Below are positions 46,930 to 55,163 of a stretch of DNA of 64,000 nucleotides, piece by piece. The translations under genes and the position numbers were made by a program. Position 1 is the first letter of the stretch; each line of letters starts with the position of its first letter. Origin of the DNA: Cyanobacteria bacterium TGS_CYA1 (lineage in GTDB: Bacteria > Cyanobacteriota > Vampirovibrionia > Obscuribacterales > Obscuribacteraceae); assembly GCA_026129135.1 (NCBI GenBank), contig JAHCIQ010000001.1, positions 310,001 to 374,000 on the forward strand. The letters run 5' to 3'. The notes below the pieces were generated by a model. The model saw only the letters and a list, made by a program, of their open reading frames with translations. It was not told where the DNA came from and searched no databases.

Positions 46930-47628
46930 TTATTTGGGTTTATTGCTTGGGACGGACATCAGGTATTCTGCAATATCGGCCATGTCTTTTTTGCTCAAAT
47001 TGGAGGGAGGCATTGTCGTTCCTCGCTCGGCGTATTCAAGTCCCGAACCTTGTTGTTTCAACAGTTCAGCTGCTGACATTTTTTTAGCCAGATAATCTTT
47101 GCCTTCGCGCTGACCCACCCCATCTAATTTTGGGGCGAATTGTCCACCTATACCTGCAACAGAATGGCAGGCGCTACAACCCTTTTCAAAAAAGAGTCTG
47201 CGTCCGTTTTCGAGATTGCCAGCCATGTCGATATTGGTCATGTCTTTAGTAACTATGTGTGGAGTGGCTTTGAATCCAGTTTTTGGTGCTGGCAGCGAAA
47301 GTAGATAATCAGCAATCGACTTTGCATCAGCAGGAGAAATTCGAGGGTGGGGCATCAGTTCTGATTCTGGATACAGTTTTTCAAAACGTGCCACGGCTTC
47401 TTTTGAATTGGTGATACGCGACAAAACAAATTCTTTGCTTCGGCGTTTGGACAGTCCGTCATAGGGAGGCGCTAAACATCCGCCTTTTCCATTAATCGAG
47501 TGGCAGGTATTGCAGCCGTTGCGCTCGAGCAGAAATTTTCCTTTGTTCGCGTCTTCCTTGGCTAGAGCTGCGCTTGAAAAATAAGCGAGCGAAAAGAGTG
47601 TAACTAAAGCAATTGATTTTATGCGCAT
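46930..47628 (-). CDS. Diheme cytochrome c, paralogue 3
   Basis: 232 aa from ATG 47628. Signal peptide MRIKSIALVTLFSLAYFSSAALA, then CNTCH (about 41) with CLAPPYDGLSKRRS, and CSACH (about 153) with QFAPKLDGVGQREG; possible distal Met in ELMPHPRI. Layout as in the other two diheme proteins. Overlaps the end of the preceding 128-aa gene by 10 bp. Confidence 0.85.
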   Translation of the reverse strand: MRIKSIALVTLFSLAYFSSAALAKEDANKGKFLLERNGCNTCHSINGKGGCLAPPYDGLSKRRSKEFVLSRITNSKEAVARFEKLYPESELMPHPRISPADAKSIADYLLSLPAPKTGFKATPHIVTKDMTNIDMAGNLENGRRLFFEKGCSACHSVAGIGGQFAPKLDGVGQREGKDYLAKKMSAAELLKQQGSGLEYAERGTTMPPSNLSKKDMADIAEYLMSVPSNKPK

Positions 47629-48005
47629 TCTACTTGTTGCAAAATAAGGTCGAATAGGATAGGGGTGTAACGCAAACATTCTACATTGTATTTACTCATT
47701 TTAGTGTCCAATTGTTTGAACAACGAAAAATTGGAATGCAGAGCCGCAACATGTCTTTTCGGGTCTTTTATTCCTCTGTGCTCAAGATGTTTTTCAAGTA
47801 TCAACTCAGCAGCGCATAAAGCCTGGCAGTCTGTGCCTTTCATGTGAGGAGGGAGTACCAGATTGGTTCCCCAGGGCAAAATTCCATACTCCAGACTGGC
47901 GCTAAAAAGTGCTTTGCAGCAGTTTTTACCGTCTTCCAGAAGCAAATTGTTGATGTAGATACGCGCCTTGGGAAAACGAAGCGCTACCTTAATCATATCG
48001 TCCAT
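47619..48005 (-). CDS. Unknown 128-aa cytoplasmic protein
   Basis: No family recognised. Soluble, mixed alpha/beta-looking sequence with five Cys, including a CCKALF pair and ends in QQVECA; no signal. It has a complete operator-promoter module upstream, plus a perfect palindrome. It overlaps the downstream cytochrome c gene, supporting real translation. The absence of a good Shine-Dalgarno is a doubt. Confidence 0.6.
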   Translation of the reverse strand: MDDMIKVALRFPKARIYINNLLLEDGKNCCKALFSASLEYGILPWGTNLVLPPHMKGTDCQALCAAELILEKHLEHRGIKDPKRHVAALHSNFSLFKQLDTKMSKYNVECLRYTPILFDLILQQVECA

Positions 48006-48045
48006 GTTAATCAGAGCTTGAAATTAAATTTGTAAGTTAGATCTG

Positions 48046-48090
48046 ATTGTATTTAATAATTCGCAACTTGAAATCATTCTTTAGGTTCAA
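48046..48090 (-). promoter_or_regulatory. Proximal operator-promoter module of the 128-aa/cytochrome c operon
   Basis: Minus strand TTGAACC-TAAA-GAATGAT (48090-48073), 21 bp, TACAAT (48051-48046). Predicted start near 48039, 34 nt before the ATG. Confidence 0.6.
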
Positions 48091-48095
48091 ATTCA

Positions 48096-48117
48096 GGCTC
48101 ATCCTTAAGGATGAGCC
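48096..48117. promoter_or_regulatory. Perfect 22-bp palindrome, distal operator
   Basis: GGCTCATCC and GGATGAGCC flank TTAA: nine-bp perfect arms containing the consensus. Centre is 25 bp from the proximal site, about two helical turns, as expected for two dimers on one face. It overlaps the USP stop codon at 48105 and could in addition act as an RNA hairpin at that 3' end. Confidence 0.7.
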
Positions 48118-48584
48118 ATCCTGTTTGCTCTTATTACTTCAACAGAGCAAGGCGAGCTTGCAAGAACCATTTCAGCGACACTGCCAAGTAAAAGTTTGCT
48201 TAGACCAGTTCTTCCTTGCGAACCCATAATGATGAAATCTGCCTGCCATTCTCTTGCTTTTTCGATTAAACAGTCTTTTACTGGACCTTCGAGTAAGAGA
48301 CTCTGGACTCGAGCATGAGGAACTTTTTTCTTTATAAAATCGGCTGAGTTTTTGGCCAGTTTTTCTGCATCGCACAAGCGCTCGGCAACTGCACGACTAT
48401 ATGTAGACGAATAAGTCATGTACATGGTGGCATATTCAGTCGAGACCGGCTCAAGTACGTGAACCACTAAAAATTCAGTGCCTTCATACCAGAGTCTTTC
48501 TGAAAGACAGGCAACGGCTTCTTGCGAGCTTCTTGAGTTATCGATTGCTACCAGTACTTTCACGGATTCCATTCCTTTTGACAT
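48105..48584 (-). CDS. Universal stress protein, ATP-binding type
   Basis: 159 aa. VKVLVAIDNSRSSQEAVACL near the start, intact GSQGRTGLSKLLLGSVAEMV and SSPCSVEVIRAN. Own operator module upstream (48643-48687). An ATG at 48572 is an alternative start. Confidence 0.92.
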   Translation of the reverse strand: MSKGMESVKVLVAIDNSRSSQEAVACLSERLWYEGTEFLVVHVLEPVSTEYATMYMTYSSTYSRAVAERLCDAEKLAKNSADFIKKKVPHARVQSLLLEGPVKDCLIEKAREWQADFIIMGSQGRTGLSKLLLGSVAEMVLASSPCSVEVIRANRMAHP

Positions 48585-48642
48585 AAGACGCCAGGCGCCC
48601 TAACTTCATTCTATGCGCAAGTCTCTTTCAGGCAAATCAGTC

Positions 48643-48687
48643 TTTATGGGTAATTGAGAAGAGATTGTGATCATCCCAGAAGATGAT
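48643..48687 (-). promoter_or_regulatory. Operator-promoter module of the USP gene
   Basis: Minus strand ATCATCT-TCTG-GGATGAT (48687-48670), 13 of 14 arm positions match. 21 bp later comes CATAAA (48648-48643). Confidence 0.7.
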
Positions 48688-48713
48688 GGAAACTCAGTTC
48701 CGTCGACGATTGG

Positions 48714-49559
48714 TCATTTGATCTGGCTTGTATCCCAGGCTGAAAAGGGTGACTTACGCAGTCTCAGTAATTCATTTATCTGTTTTTGTACGCCATATTG
48801 AATATTTCTGGCAATATCTTTGCGCAACTGGCGGTCGTGCATTTTGTCAATTCCGTATTCTAAATGAATTGGCTTTCCTATTTTAATAAGTAGTTTCACT
48901 GGTAGTGGCATGCAACTTACGCTGAAGGGAAAAAATGGATAGAGCGGAGTTATAGGCCAATAGGGCGCCTGCATTAGTCGAGCGATTGATTTCAAATTGC
49001 CCAGAAGAGGAAAAATTTCGTCTCCGCCAATGGTTGTAACCGGTATTATGCAAGTATCGGTTTCAATAGCAGCCTTGACAAAACCGGGATCGAAATCATC
49101 GAGCCTGTAGCGCATCGAAAACGGCTTGCCAGTGCCTTTTGGACCCTCAGGGTAGAAGAATACGATTTCATCGTTTCGAAGCATTTTTTGTGCGGTTTTA
49201 TAGGTGGCAGGCACTCCGCCGCAGCGTCTAATTATTTCGCCTGCTCCCGGTGTATTTAAAAGCCACTTATGGACGAGAAAACGCACTCGTCTGGGATGGG
49301 GATGACTGTTCAAGAGCGCTATGTAAAGCATTAAGGCATCTACGGGAAGCACACCTGAATGATTGCCGATTAAAATAACTTTTCCATGGTCTGGGATGTT
49401 TTCAATTCCAATTGTTTGAACCTGGAAATACTCTTCGTACAAAAAACGCAAAACGAGTTCGCATTGAAAAAGCGATTGTGCGTCAAAGCCATATTCATCG
49501 GGTTCTTCGCCATAAACCGATTGAAACTGTTCTTTTAGCTTTTGCTTGAAATGAATCAT
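48714..49559 (-). CDS. Lysophospholipid/glycerolipid acyltransferase (PlsC-like)
   Basis: 281 aa. The acyltransferase motif NHSGVLPVD (about 66-74) carries the catalytic His/Asp; FYPEGPKGTGKPF (about 135) is the substrate-phosphate motif, and VTTIGGDEIFPL follows. No long membrane anchor. Part of a two-gene operon behind the phosphoribosyltransferase (20 bp). May make storage or membrane lipid; the DosR regulon likewise includes a triacylglycerol synthase. Confidence 0.87.
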   Translation of the reverse strand: MIHFKQKLKEQFQSVYGEEPDEYGFDAQSLFQCELVLRFLYEEYFQVQTIGIENIPDHGKVILIGNHSGVLPVDALMLYIALLNSHPHPRRVRFLVHKWLLNTPGAGEIIRRCGGVPATYKTAQKMLRNDEIVFFYPEGPKGTGKPFSMRYRLDDFDPGFVKAAIETDTCIIPVTTIGGDEIFPLLGNLKSIARLMQAPYWPITPLYPFFPFSVSCMPLPVKLLIKIGKPIHLEYGIDKMHDRQLRKDIARNIQYGVQKQINELLRLRKSPFSAWDTSQIK

Positions 49560-49579
49560 TGCAGTAGCAGCCAGGTTAG

Positions 49580-50287
49580 CTAATGATTTTGCAAAATAAA
49601 GCTCAAATCGCCAGGCGGTGCAAAACGATGACTTTCTCTCATAGAATCGAGCACTTCTTGATTGGTCACCTGTTTGAAATCGAGGTAAAACTGACCGACA
49701 GTCTCAAAATCGGCAGTTACCAGATTGCCCACTACATGTTGGCAGTATTTACTAATCTGGTGATGGCTTTCAAGACTGATAACCGGCGCTGCCACCACTA
49801 CAGTGCTTGCTCCACGATGGCGGGCCGTTTCTGCTGCTGCAATTGCTGTCATGCCGGTTGCAATTCCATCGTCGACTATGATTACTATTTTGTTTTCGAA
49901 AACACGCGCAATATATCCTGCGTGGTCATAAAAATAGCCTTCTGACTCTTTGGTCGTGGAAAGTAATCTGTGGCTTTGTTCTTCCAAATAATGTTCCCAA
50001 TCAGAAGATTCTGGAATATCTGGATTTAAAACTATTTGACCGTCTGAAGTCACGGCTCCAATTGCATATTCAGGGCAGCTCGGGTGGGGAATTTTTTTTG
50101 ATACCAGAATATCGAGCTGGCATCTAAATCTTCTTGCAACTTCAAGCGCCACAACCACTCCACCTCGTGGAAGTCCGACAATTAGAAAATCGCTTTTATT
50201 CGCGTTGGGCAAACTTTTGCTCAAGTAGTGCTCTAGCTTTTCTGCCAGTGCAACACCTGCTTCCTTTCTGTTTTTGAATTCTGTCAT
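49580..50287 (-). CDS. Phosphoribosyltransferase-domain protein
   Basis: 235 aa. PRPP-binding loop VIIVDDGIATGMT at about 135-147, with GLPRGGVVVALEVA near residue 40. Proteins of this type occur in stress islands and mycobacterial Rv0571c (DosR regulon); the nucleobase substrate is unknown. Preceded by two operator copies. Confidence 0.87.
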   Translation of the reverse strand: MTEFKNRKEAGVALAEKLEHYLSKSLPNANKSDFLIVGLPRGGVVVALEVARRFRCQLDILVSKKIPHPSCPEYAIGAVTSDGQIVLNPDIPESSDWEHYLEEQSHRLLSTTKESEGYFYDHAGYIARVFENKIVIIVDDGIATGMTAIAAAETARHRGASTVVVAAPVISLESHHQISKYCQHVVGNLVTADFETVGQFYLDFKQVTNQEVLDSMRESHRFAPPGDLSFILQNH

Positions 50288-50316
50288 TTCTCGTATCCTG
50301 AATATGCCTTGAGTCT

Positions 50317-50361
50317 ATTGTGCTATTTTCGCGCCCAATTTGCATAATGATCCAGGATGAT
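50317..50361 (-). promoter_or_regulatory. Proximal operator-promoter module of the phosphoribosyltransferase operon
   Basis: Minus strand ATCATCC-TGGA-TCATTAT (50361-50344), 21 bp, CACAAT (50322-50317). Left arm perfect, right arm poor. Confidence 0.5.
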
Positions 50362-50376
50362 TGAGACAAGAGTCTA

Positions 50377-50394
50377 ATCAGTCTAAGGAATGAC
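50377..50394 (-). promoter_or_regulatory. Distal operator of the phosphoribosyltransferase operon
   Basis: Minus strand GTCATTC-CTTA-GACTGAT. Centre is 33 bp from the proximal site, about three helical turns. It ends one base before the hypE stop codon. Confidence 0.5.
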
Positions 50395-50395
50395 C

Positions 50396-51400
50396 TTAGC
50401 AAATTCGAGGCAACTGCTCGCCTGTAAGCATGTCGAGTATGCGTGTGCTACCTATTGTGGTGCGAAGATTTACTCTTGCTTTTGCGTCTTTTACATCACC
50501 AATGACACGAGCATTTTTGCCATAGTGATATTTGTGCATTATTTCAAGCGCCTTATCAGAGCTGTTTTTGGAAACTATGGCAACAAGGCGACCTTCAGAG
50601 GCGACAAAAAGCGGGTCGAGTCCGAGAATCTCGCATGCACCTCTTACCTGCGCACTGACCGGTACATTTTCTTCGTCTATATCAATCGAGACTTTTGAAG
50701 ATTGTGCAATTTCATTCAAACAAGTGGCGAGCCCGCCTCTTGTGATATCGTGCAACGAATGAATTTCAAGGTCGGCTTTGAGCAACTCATGCACCATATC
50801 TTTTAAGCTTGCGCTGTCACTTTCTATTTGTGTTTCAAGGTCGAAATTATTTCGAGCGCACATGATAGCCATGCCGTGACAACCTATATCTCCGCTTGCG
50901 ATCACGATATCTTCGGGTTTTGCTTGTTCGATTCCACATGTTTTAGATTCGTCGAATAAGCATCCAACTCCGGTGGTGGAAATAAAAATCTTATCGGCTG
51001 CTTTGCGCTCGACTACTTTTGTGTCACCGGCGATTATTTCTACTCCGGCATCTTTGGCTGCAGTTGAGGCGGACTGCACTATTTCTTTTAATTGTTCGAT
51101 TGAAAAACCTTCTTCGATAATAAAAGAAATGGCTATGTATAGAGGTTTCGCTCCTCTCATGCATAGGTCGTTTATAGTGCCGTGGATAGATAGTGAGCCA
51201 ATATTTCCTCCCGGAAAGAAAATAGGACTGACTACATAAGAATCGGTACTGACTACCAGCTTACTTTTGTTGAATGGCGCAATTGCAGCATCCTGACATT
51301 GAATAAGGAACCCGGTGTCGAATTTTGGCAGAAATACTTCTTGTAAGAGTTGTTGAGACAGTTTGCCACCGCTGCCATGACCAAGACGAATTTTGTCCAT
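50396..51400 (-). CDS. hypE: Hydrogenase maturation protein HypE
   Basis: 334 aa. Dehydrates the carbamoylated C-terminal Cys to make the CN ligands of the NiFe centre. Starts MDKIRLGHGSGGKLSQQL and ends with the essential PRIC tail. ATP-binding/dimer motifs DSYVVSPIFFPGG and GSLSIHGTINDLCMRGA are present. The start at 51400 (AGGAAAG upstream) is chosen over a longer frame overlapping hypD. Last gene of hypF-C-D-E. Confidence 0.95.
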   Translation of the reverse strand: MDKIRLGHGSGGKLSQQLLQEVFLPKFDTGFLIQCQDAAIAPFNKSKLVVSTDSYVVSPIFFPGGNIGSLSIHGTINDLCMRGAKPLYIAISFIIEEGFSIEQLKEIVQSASTAAKDAGVEIIAGDTKVVERKAADKIFISTTGVGCLFDESKTCGIEQAKPEDIVIASGDIGCHGMAIMCARNNFDLETQIESDSASLKDMVHELLKADLEIHSLHDITRGGLATCLNEIAQSSKVSIDIDEENVPVSAQVRGACEILGLDPLFVASEGRLVAIVSKNSSDKALEIMHKYHYGKNARVIGDVKDAKARVNLRTTIGSTRILDMLTGEQLPRIC

Positions 51401-51401
51401 C

Positions 51402-52487
51402 TTATTCTTTCCTGTATTTGTAATAGGCTTGGCAAGTTCCTTCGTCAGACACCATCGTTGCACCAAGAGGAGTTTGGGGAGTGCAAGCGGTGGCGAATGC
51501 GGGACACTGAGCAGGCTTTTTTCTGCCCAATAGAATTTCGCCGCTTATACAAATTGGCGATTCGCTTGTTTGGATATTTTCGACCAGAAACATCGTCTCT
51601 GCATCATATTTTTTATACTGTTCGGACAGTTTATATCCGCTCTCTGCAATCATGCCGATGCCTCGCCAGAGACGATCGTCGGGCTGAAAAACTTCAGAAA
51701 TGATTTCCAGGGCGGCTTTATTTCCCTCGTTTTTTACCATGCGTTTATACTGGTTGCAAAGCTCGTGATGCCCGTTTTCGAGCTGTTCAATACAAATGTA
51801 GATTCCTTCTAGCAGATCTAAAGGCTCGAAGCCGGTTACAACAATTGGCACCTTATATTTGGCACTCAAATACTGGTATTGGCCAGTACCCATGATGGCG
51901 CAAACGTGTCCTGGGGCGAGGAAACCTTGAATATTGCTATCTTCGTTTTGTAAAACTGCCTCCAGAACTGGTGGCACTGTCACATGCGAAACGAGCATAT
52001 AAAAATTGTCTATTTTTTGTTTTCGAGCCTGCCACAAAGCCATGGCATTGGCTGGTGCAGTAGTTTCAAAGCCCACTGCGAAGAAGACGATTTTTTTGTC
52101 TGGATTGTCTTTGCATATTTTCAGACAATCAAGAGGCGAGTAAACCATTCTCACATCAAAGCCTTCGGCTCTCGCTTCGAGCAAATCGCTTCGGCTGCCA
52201 GGTACTCGCAGCATATCGCCGAAACTGCATAAAATAACGTCGGGAAGTTTAGCAATCGCAATGCTTTTGTCTATCTGTTCAAGAGGCGTGACGCAGACCG
52301 GGCATCCAGGACCATGAACCAGATTTATTTCTTTAGGAAGTATTTCTTGTATTCCGTACTGACAAATGGTGTGTGTTTGACCTCCGCAAACCTCCATTAT
52401 GGTCCAGTTGTTGCGACAGACCTTTTTTATTTTTTCAATTAGCAGCGCAGCAATTTTGCCGTCTCTATACTCGCTTAGATGTTTCAT
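51402..52487 (-). CDS. hypD: Hydrogenase maturation protein HypD
   Basis: 361 aa. Scaffold for assembling Fe(CN)2CO, with HypC. Motifs [24 protein letters not shown] and the C-terminal [4Fe-4S] Cys residues ([15 protein letters not shown]) are visible. Start overlaps the hypC stop by 4 nt. Confidence 0.95.
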   Translation of the reverse strand: MKHLSEYRDGKIAALLIEKIKKVCRNNWTIMEVCGGQTHTICQYGIQEILPKEINLVHGPGCPVCVTPLEQIDKSIAIAKLPDVILCSFGDMLRVPGSRSDLLEARAEGFDVRMVYSPLDCLKICKDNPDKKIVFFAVGFETTAPANAMALWQARKQKIDNFYMLVSHVTVPPVLEAVLQNEDSNIQGFLAPGHVCAIMGTGQYQYLSAKYKVPIVVTGFEPLDLLEGIYICIEQLENGHHELCNQYKRMVKNEGNKAALEIISEVFQPDDRLWRGIGMIAESGYKLSEQYKKYDAETMFLVENIQTSESPICISGEILLGRKKPAQCPAFATACTPQTPLGATMVSDEGTCQAYYKYRKE

Positions 52488-52723
52488 AGTTCATCCTCGA
52501 TGCCTTTCATTTGGTTGAGGGCATCAAGAGTGGCTTTGGCTTCTATTTCATCCACAATACTGAGTGCAAATCCGACATGCACGAGCACATATTCTCCAAC
52601 TTTTGCCTGAGGAGTGAAATTGAGACATACACGACGTTTTACGCCATTGAAATTTACTCTGGCTGCAAGCATGTCTTGGTCTTCGATAATCTCTTCAACA
52701 AGTCCAGGAATAGCAAGGCACAT
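52484..52723 (-). CDS. hypC: Hydrogenase maturation chaperone HypC
   Basis: 79 aa. Starts [12 protein letters not shown] with the essential Cys2; [13 protein letters not shown] motif is kept. Binds HypD and the large subunit precursor. Ten bp after hypF and ATGA-overlapped with hypD. Confidence 0.95.
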   Translation of the reverse strand: MCLAIPGLVEEIIEDQDMLAARVNFNGVKRRVCLNFTPQAKVGEYVLVHVGFALSIVDEIEAKATLDALNQMKGIEDEL

Positions 52724-52733
52724 ATTTGATTCC

Positions 52734-55070
52734 TTAAATTGAGTTAGCGGCGACCGCTAGCTGACCAAGCGCCAGCCCGCCATCGTTTGCTGGGATTTTT
52801 TGAGGATAATATACCTGGAAATTCTCATTCTTCAAATCGTGCTCGACCAGACTCAATAATAGCCTATTTTGAAAAACGCCTCCTGAAAGACAGATGATTC
52901 GACAATCTGTTTTTTTACTCAAGTCGCGACAAATTTGAATTACCGCATTTTTGATAGTGTGGTGAAATTTCAGTGAAATCAGGGCCGGTGAGACCTGGTT
53001 GTGCAAGTCTTTTGCTATTTGAACAAACACATTTTCCATATCAATTAAATTGGCATCGTTTTGGTCTCTTATACAAAAAGAATATGTTTTTGTTTTGGTG
53101 TTTTTTTCAGTATATGCAAGCGATTCGAGAGTCTGGGGTGCCTGACCTTCGAATGTCTGAATTGTGCAGATATCGAGCAGGGCTGCCAGTGCATCGAAAA
53201 GCCGACCACAACTCGAAGTTAATGGCGAATTGAATTTCTGTTCGATTTGCTTTTTTATGATTTTTATTTTTTCAAAGGAGTGCGTGTCAATCAGTTTTTC
53301 GACAAACGATTCGAAAAATTGTTTGTTCGAATCTTCAAATGACTCAATCAAGCCAAGCATCATGCGCCAGGGTTCTTTTATTGCGGCTGTTCCACCCGGC
53401 ATCAACACAGGTTTAAAATGAGCCAGTCTTTTAAAATTGTTTCCTTCACCAAGGCTGCAATACAAAAATTCGCCACCCCAGAGCGTGTCGTCAAGACCCA
53501 TTCCAAGACCGTCCAAAGCAATTCCTATTACAGGAGTATCCAATTTGTGTTCGACCATGCAGGCGGTAATGTGAGCGTGGTGATGTTGCACAGCGATGTT
53601 TCTTATATTTGATTCTTTTGAAATTTCTTTAGCCAATGCAGTAGACATATAGTCAGGATGCAAATCATGAGCGATTATGTCGGGCTTGTAGTCGAACATT
53701 CTTTGATAATGGTCGAGGACCAAGGCTAGATTCTCCAGGCTCTTAGAGTTGTCCAGATCTCCCAGATGCTGACTGAGAATAGCTTGATTGCCTCTTGAAA
53801 AACAAAAAGTATTTTTTAAATGTCCGCCCAAGGCTAGAATTCGTTTCTTCGAATTGAAACTCAAGTCGAAAACGAACGGTGAAAAGCCTCTTGCTCTGCG
53901 AATCATGATTGGTTTCTGGTCATGAACAAAAAGGACTGAATCGTCATAACGAGATATTATGTCGCGGTCGTTTAAAAGAAAGGCATCAGCAATATTAGAA
54001 AGACAATCTCTTGCTTCGTCATTCTTGAATGCTATGGGCTCTTCGCTGGTATTTCCGCTGGTTGCAACCAGTGGACCGTTGAAATCAGTAAGCAAAAGAT
54101 GGTGCAAGGCAGTGACAGGGAGCATGGCGCCTAGCTTGTCGTTTTCGAAACACAGATTAGAAGCCAGCGAAAAGGACTTTTTCTTGGTCAGTAAAACTAT
54201 TGGACTTTCTTTAGCTAAAAGCAGACTTTCTTCCACTTCGTTTGTATGACATTGTTTTTTGAGCTGGTCGATATTTTTGAATATCACCGCCAGTGGCTTG
54301 TGCGGTCGCTGTTTTCTTGCTCGCAACAAAGCTACTGTTTTTTCGTTTGAAGCATCGCACAATAATTGAAAGCCACCAAGTCCTTTTAAAGCAATTATTT
54401 TTCCTTCGTTTAAAAGTTCGATGCAATTCTTCAGGGCAGATTCATCGTATAAATTGGGCGGCTCTATGCTCACTTGGGGTCCGCATTTCGCACAAGCATT
54501 TGGCTGGGCGTGGAATCGTCTGTCGGCCGGATTATTGTATTCATCGAGACATTCTTGGCATTGAACAAAATTGCTCATTGTGGTTGATGTCCGGTCATAA
54601 GGCAATTCTTTAATGATCGTGAATCGTGGACCACAGTTGACACAGTTGATGAATGGATAACGGTAGCGACGATTATTCTTATCGAATAACTCTTGCAGGC
54701 AGTCTTTACAAGTGGTCGAATCGCATGGTGGCAAATTGGCAAAAGAAGAGTTGTTTTCCAGATTAGATGATGTTCGGTATTTTTTAACTTTAGTATCTTG
54801 AATTTGAAATCCAGTTTCTTCTTTGACTGCGTCTATTTCTTCTTTGTCGCACTGGTTGACTTTAGCCAGTGGTGGCAGGTCGTTCAACATTTCTTGCCAG
54901 AATTTCTCGAGTTTGTCTTTTGTCAAAGACTGAATTTCTATCAGTACACCATCGCTATTGTTCTGGACAAAACCAGTCAATTCATTCTTTCTGGCCAGAT
55001 TGAAAATGAAGGGGCGGAAACCCACTCCTTGCACTGTTCCATTGATTTGAAAACGCCATCTTTTAGCCAT
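52734..55070 (-). CDS. hypF: Carbamoyltransferase HypF
   Basis: About 778 aa. Transfers carbamoyl from carbamoyl phosphate to HypE. Domains in order: acylphosphatase (NGTVQGVGFRPF), two zinc fingers (CKDCLQELF...CVNCGPRF; CQECLDEY...CAKCGPQ), YrdC-like (KGLGGFQLLCDA) and Kae1/TobZ-like (VQHHHAHITACMVEH; LSGGVFQNRLL). The start at 55070 (MAKRWRFQ) lies six bases after a perfect TATAAT, so it may be leaderless; 55091 is an alternative. Confidence 0.94.
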   Translation of the reverse strand: MAKRWRFQINGTVQGVGFRPFIFNLARKNELTGFVQNNSDGVLIEIQSLTKDKLEKFWQEMLNDLPPLAKVNQCDKEEIDAVKEETGFQIQDTKVKKYRTSSNLENNSSFANLPPCDSTTCKDCLQELFDKNNRRYRYPFINCVNCGPRFTIIKELPYDRTSTTMSNFVQCQECLDEYNNPADRRFHAQPNACAKCGPQVSIEPPNLYDESALKNCIELLNEGKIIALKGLGGFQLLCDASNEKTVALLRARKQRPHKPLAVIFKNIDQLKKQCHTNEVEESLLLAKESPIVLLTKKKSFSLASNLCFENDKLGAMLPVTALHHLLLTDFNGPLVATSGNTSEEPIAFKNDEARDCLSNIADAFLLNDRDIISRYDDSVLFVHDQKPIMIRRARGFSPFVFDLSFNSKKRILALGGHLKNTFCFSRGNQAILSQHLGDLDNSKSLENLALVLDHYQRMFDYKPDIIAHDLHPDYMSTALAKEISKESNIRNIAVQHHHAHITACMVEHKLDTPVIGIALDGLGMGLDDTLWGGEFLYCSLGEGNNFKRLAHFKPVLMPGGTAAIKEPWRMMLGLIESFEDSNKQFFESFVEKLIDTHSFEKIKIIKKQIEQKFNSPLTSSCGRLFDALAALLDICTIQTFEGQAPQTLESLAYTEKNTKTKTYSFCIRDQNDANLIDMENVFVQIAKDLHNQVSPALISLKFHHTIKNAVIQICRDLSKKTDCRIICLSGGVFQNRLLLSLVEHDLKNENFQVYYPQKIPANDGGLALGQLAVAANSI

Positions 55071-55076
55071 TAGACA

Positions 55077-55082
55077 ATTATA
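55077..55082 (-). promoter_or_regulatory. -10 box of the hypF-C-D-E operon
   Basis: Perfect TATAAT on the minus strand, six bases before the hypF ATG, with no ribosome binding site. The palindrome at 55087-55104 is only 4 bp upstream and would sit over the -35 region, so here it might repress or compete rather than activate. Confidence 0.5.
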
Positions 55083-55086
55083 GCTT

Positions 55087-55131
55087 TTCATCCTTTAGGT
55101 CGAGTGAACAAAAGTTGAAAAAGCGCATAAT
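55087..55131 (+). promoter_or_regulatory. Operator-promoter module of the CoA-transferase gene
   Basis: TTCATCC-TTTA-GGTCGAG (55087-55104), 21 bp, CATAAT (55126-55131). Predicted start near 55138, 26 nt before ATG 55164. Shared divergently with hypF. Confidence 0.65.
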
Positions 55132-55163
55132 TGGATGGTTATCACCAAAGGGAAAATTCAAAG

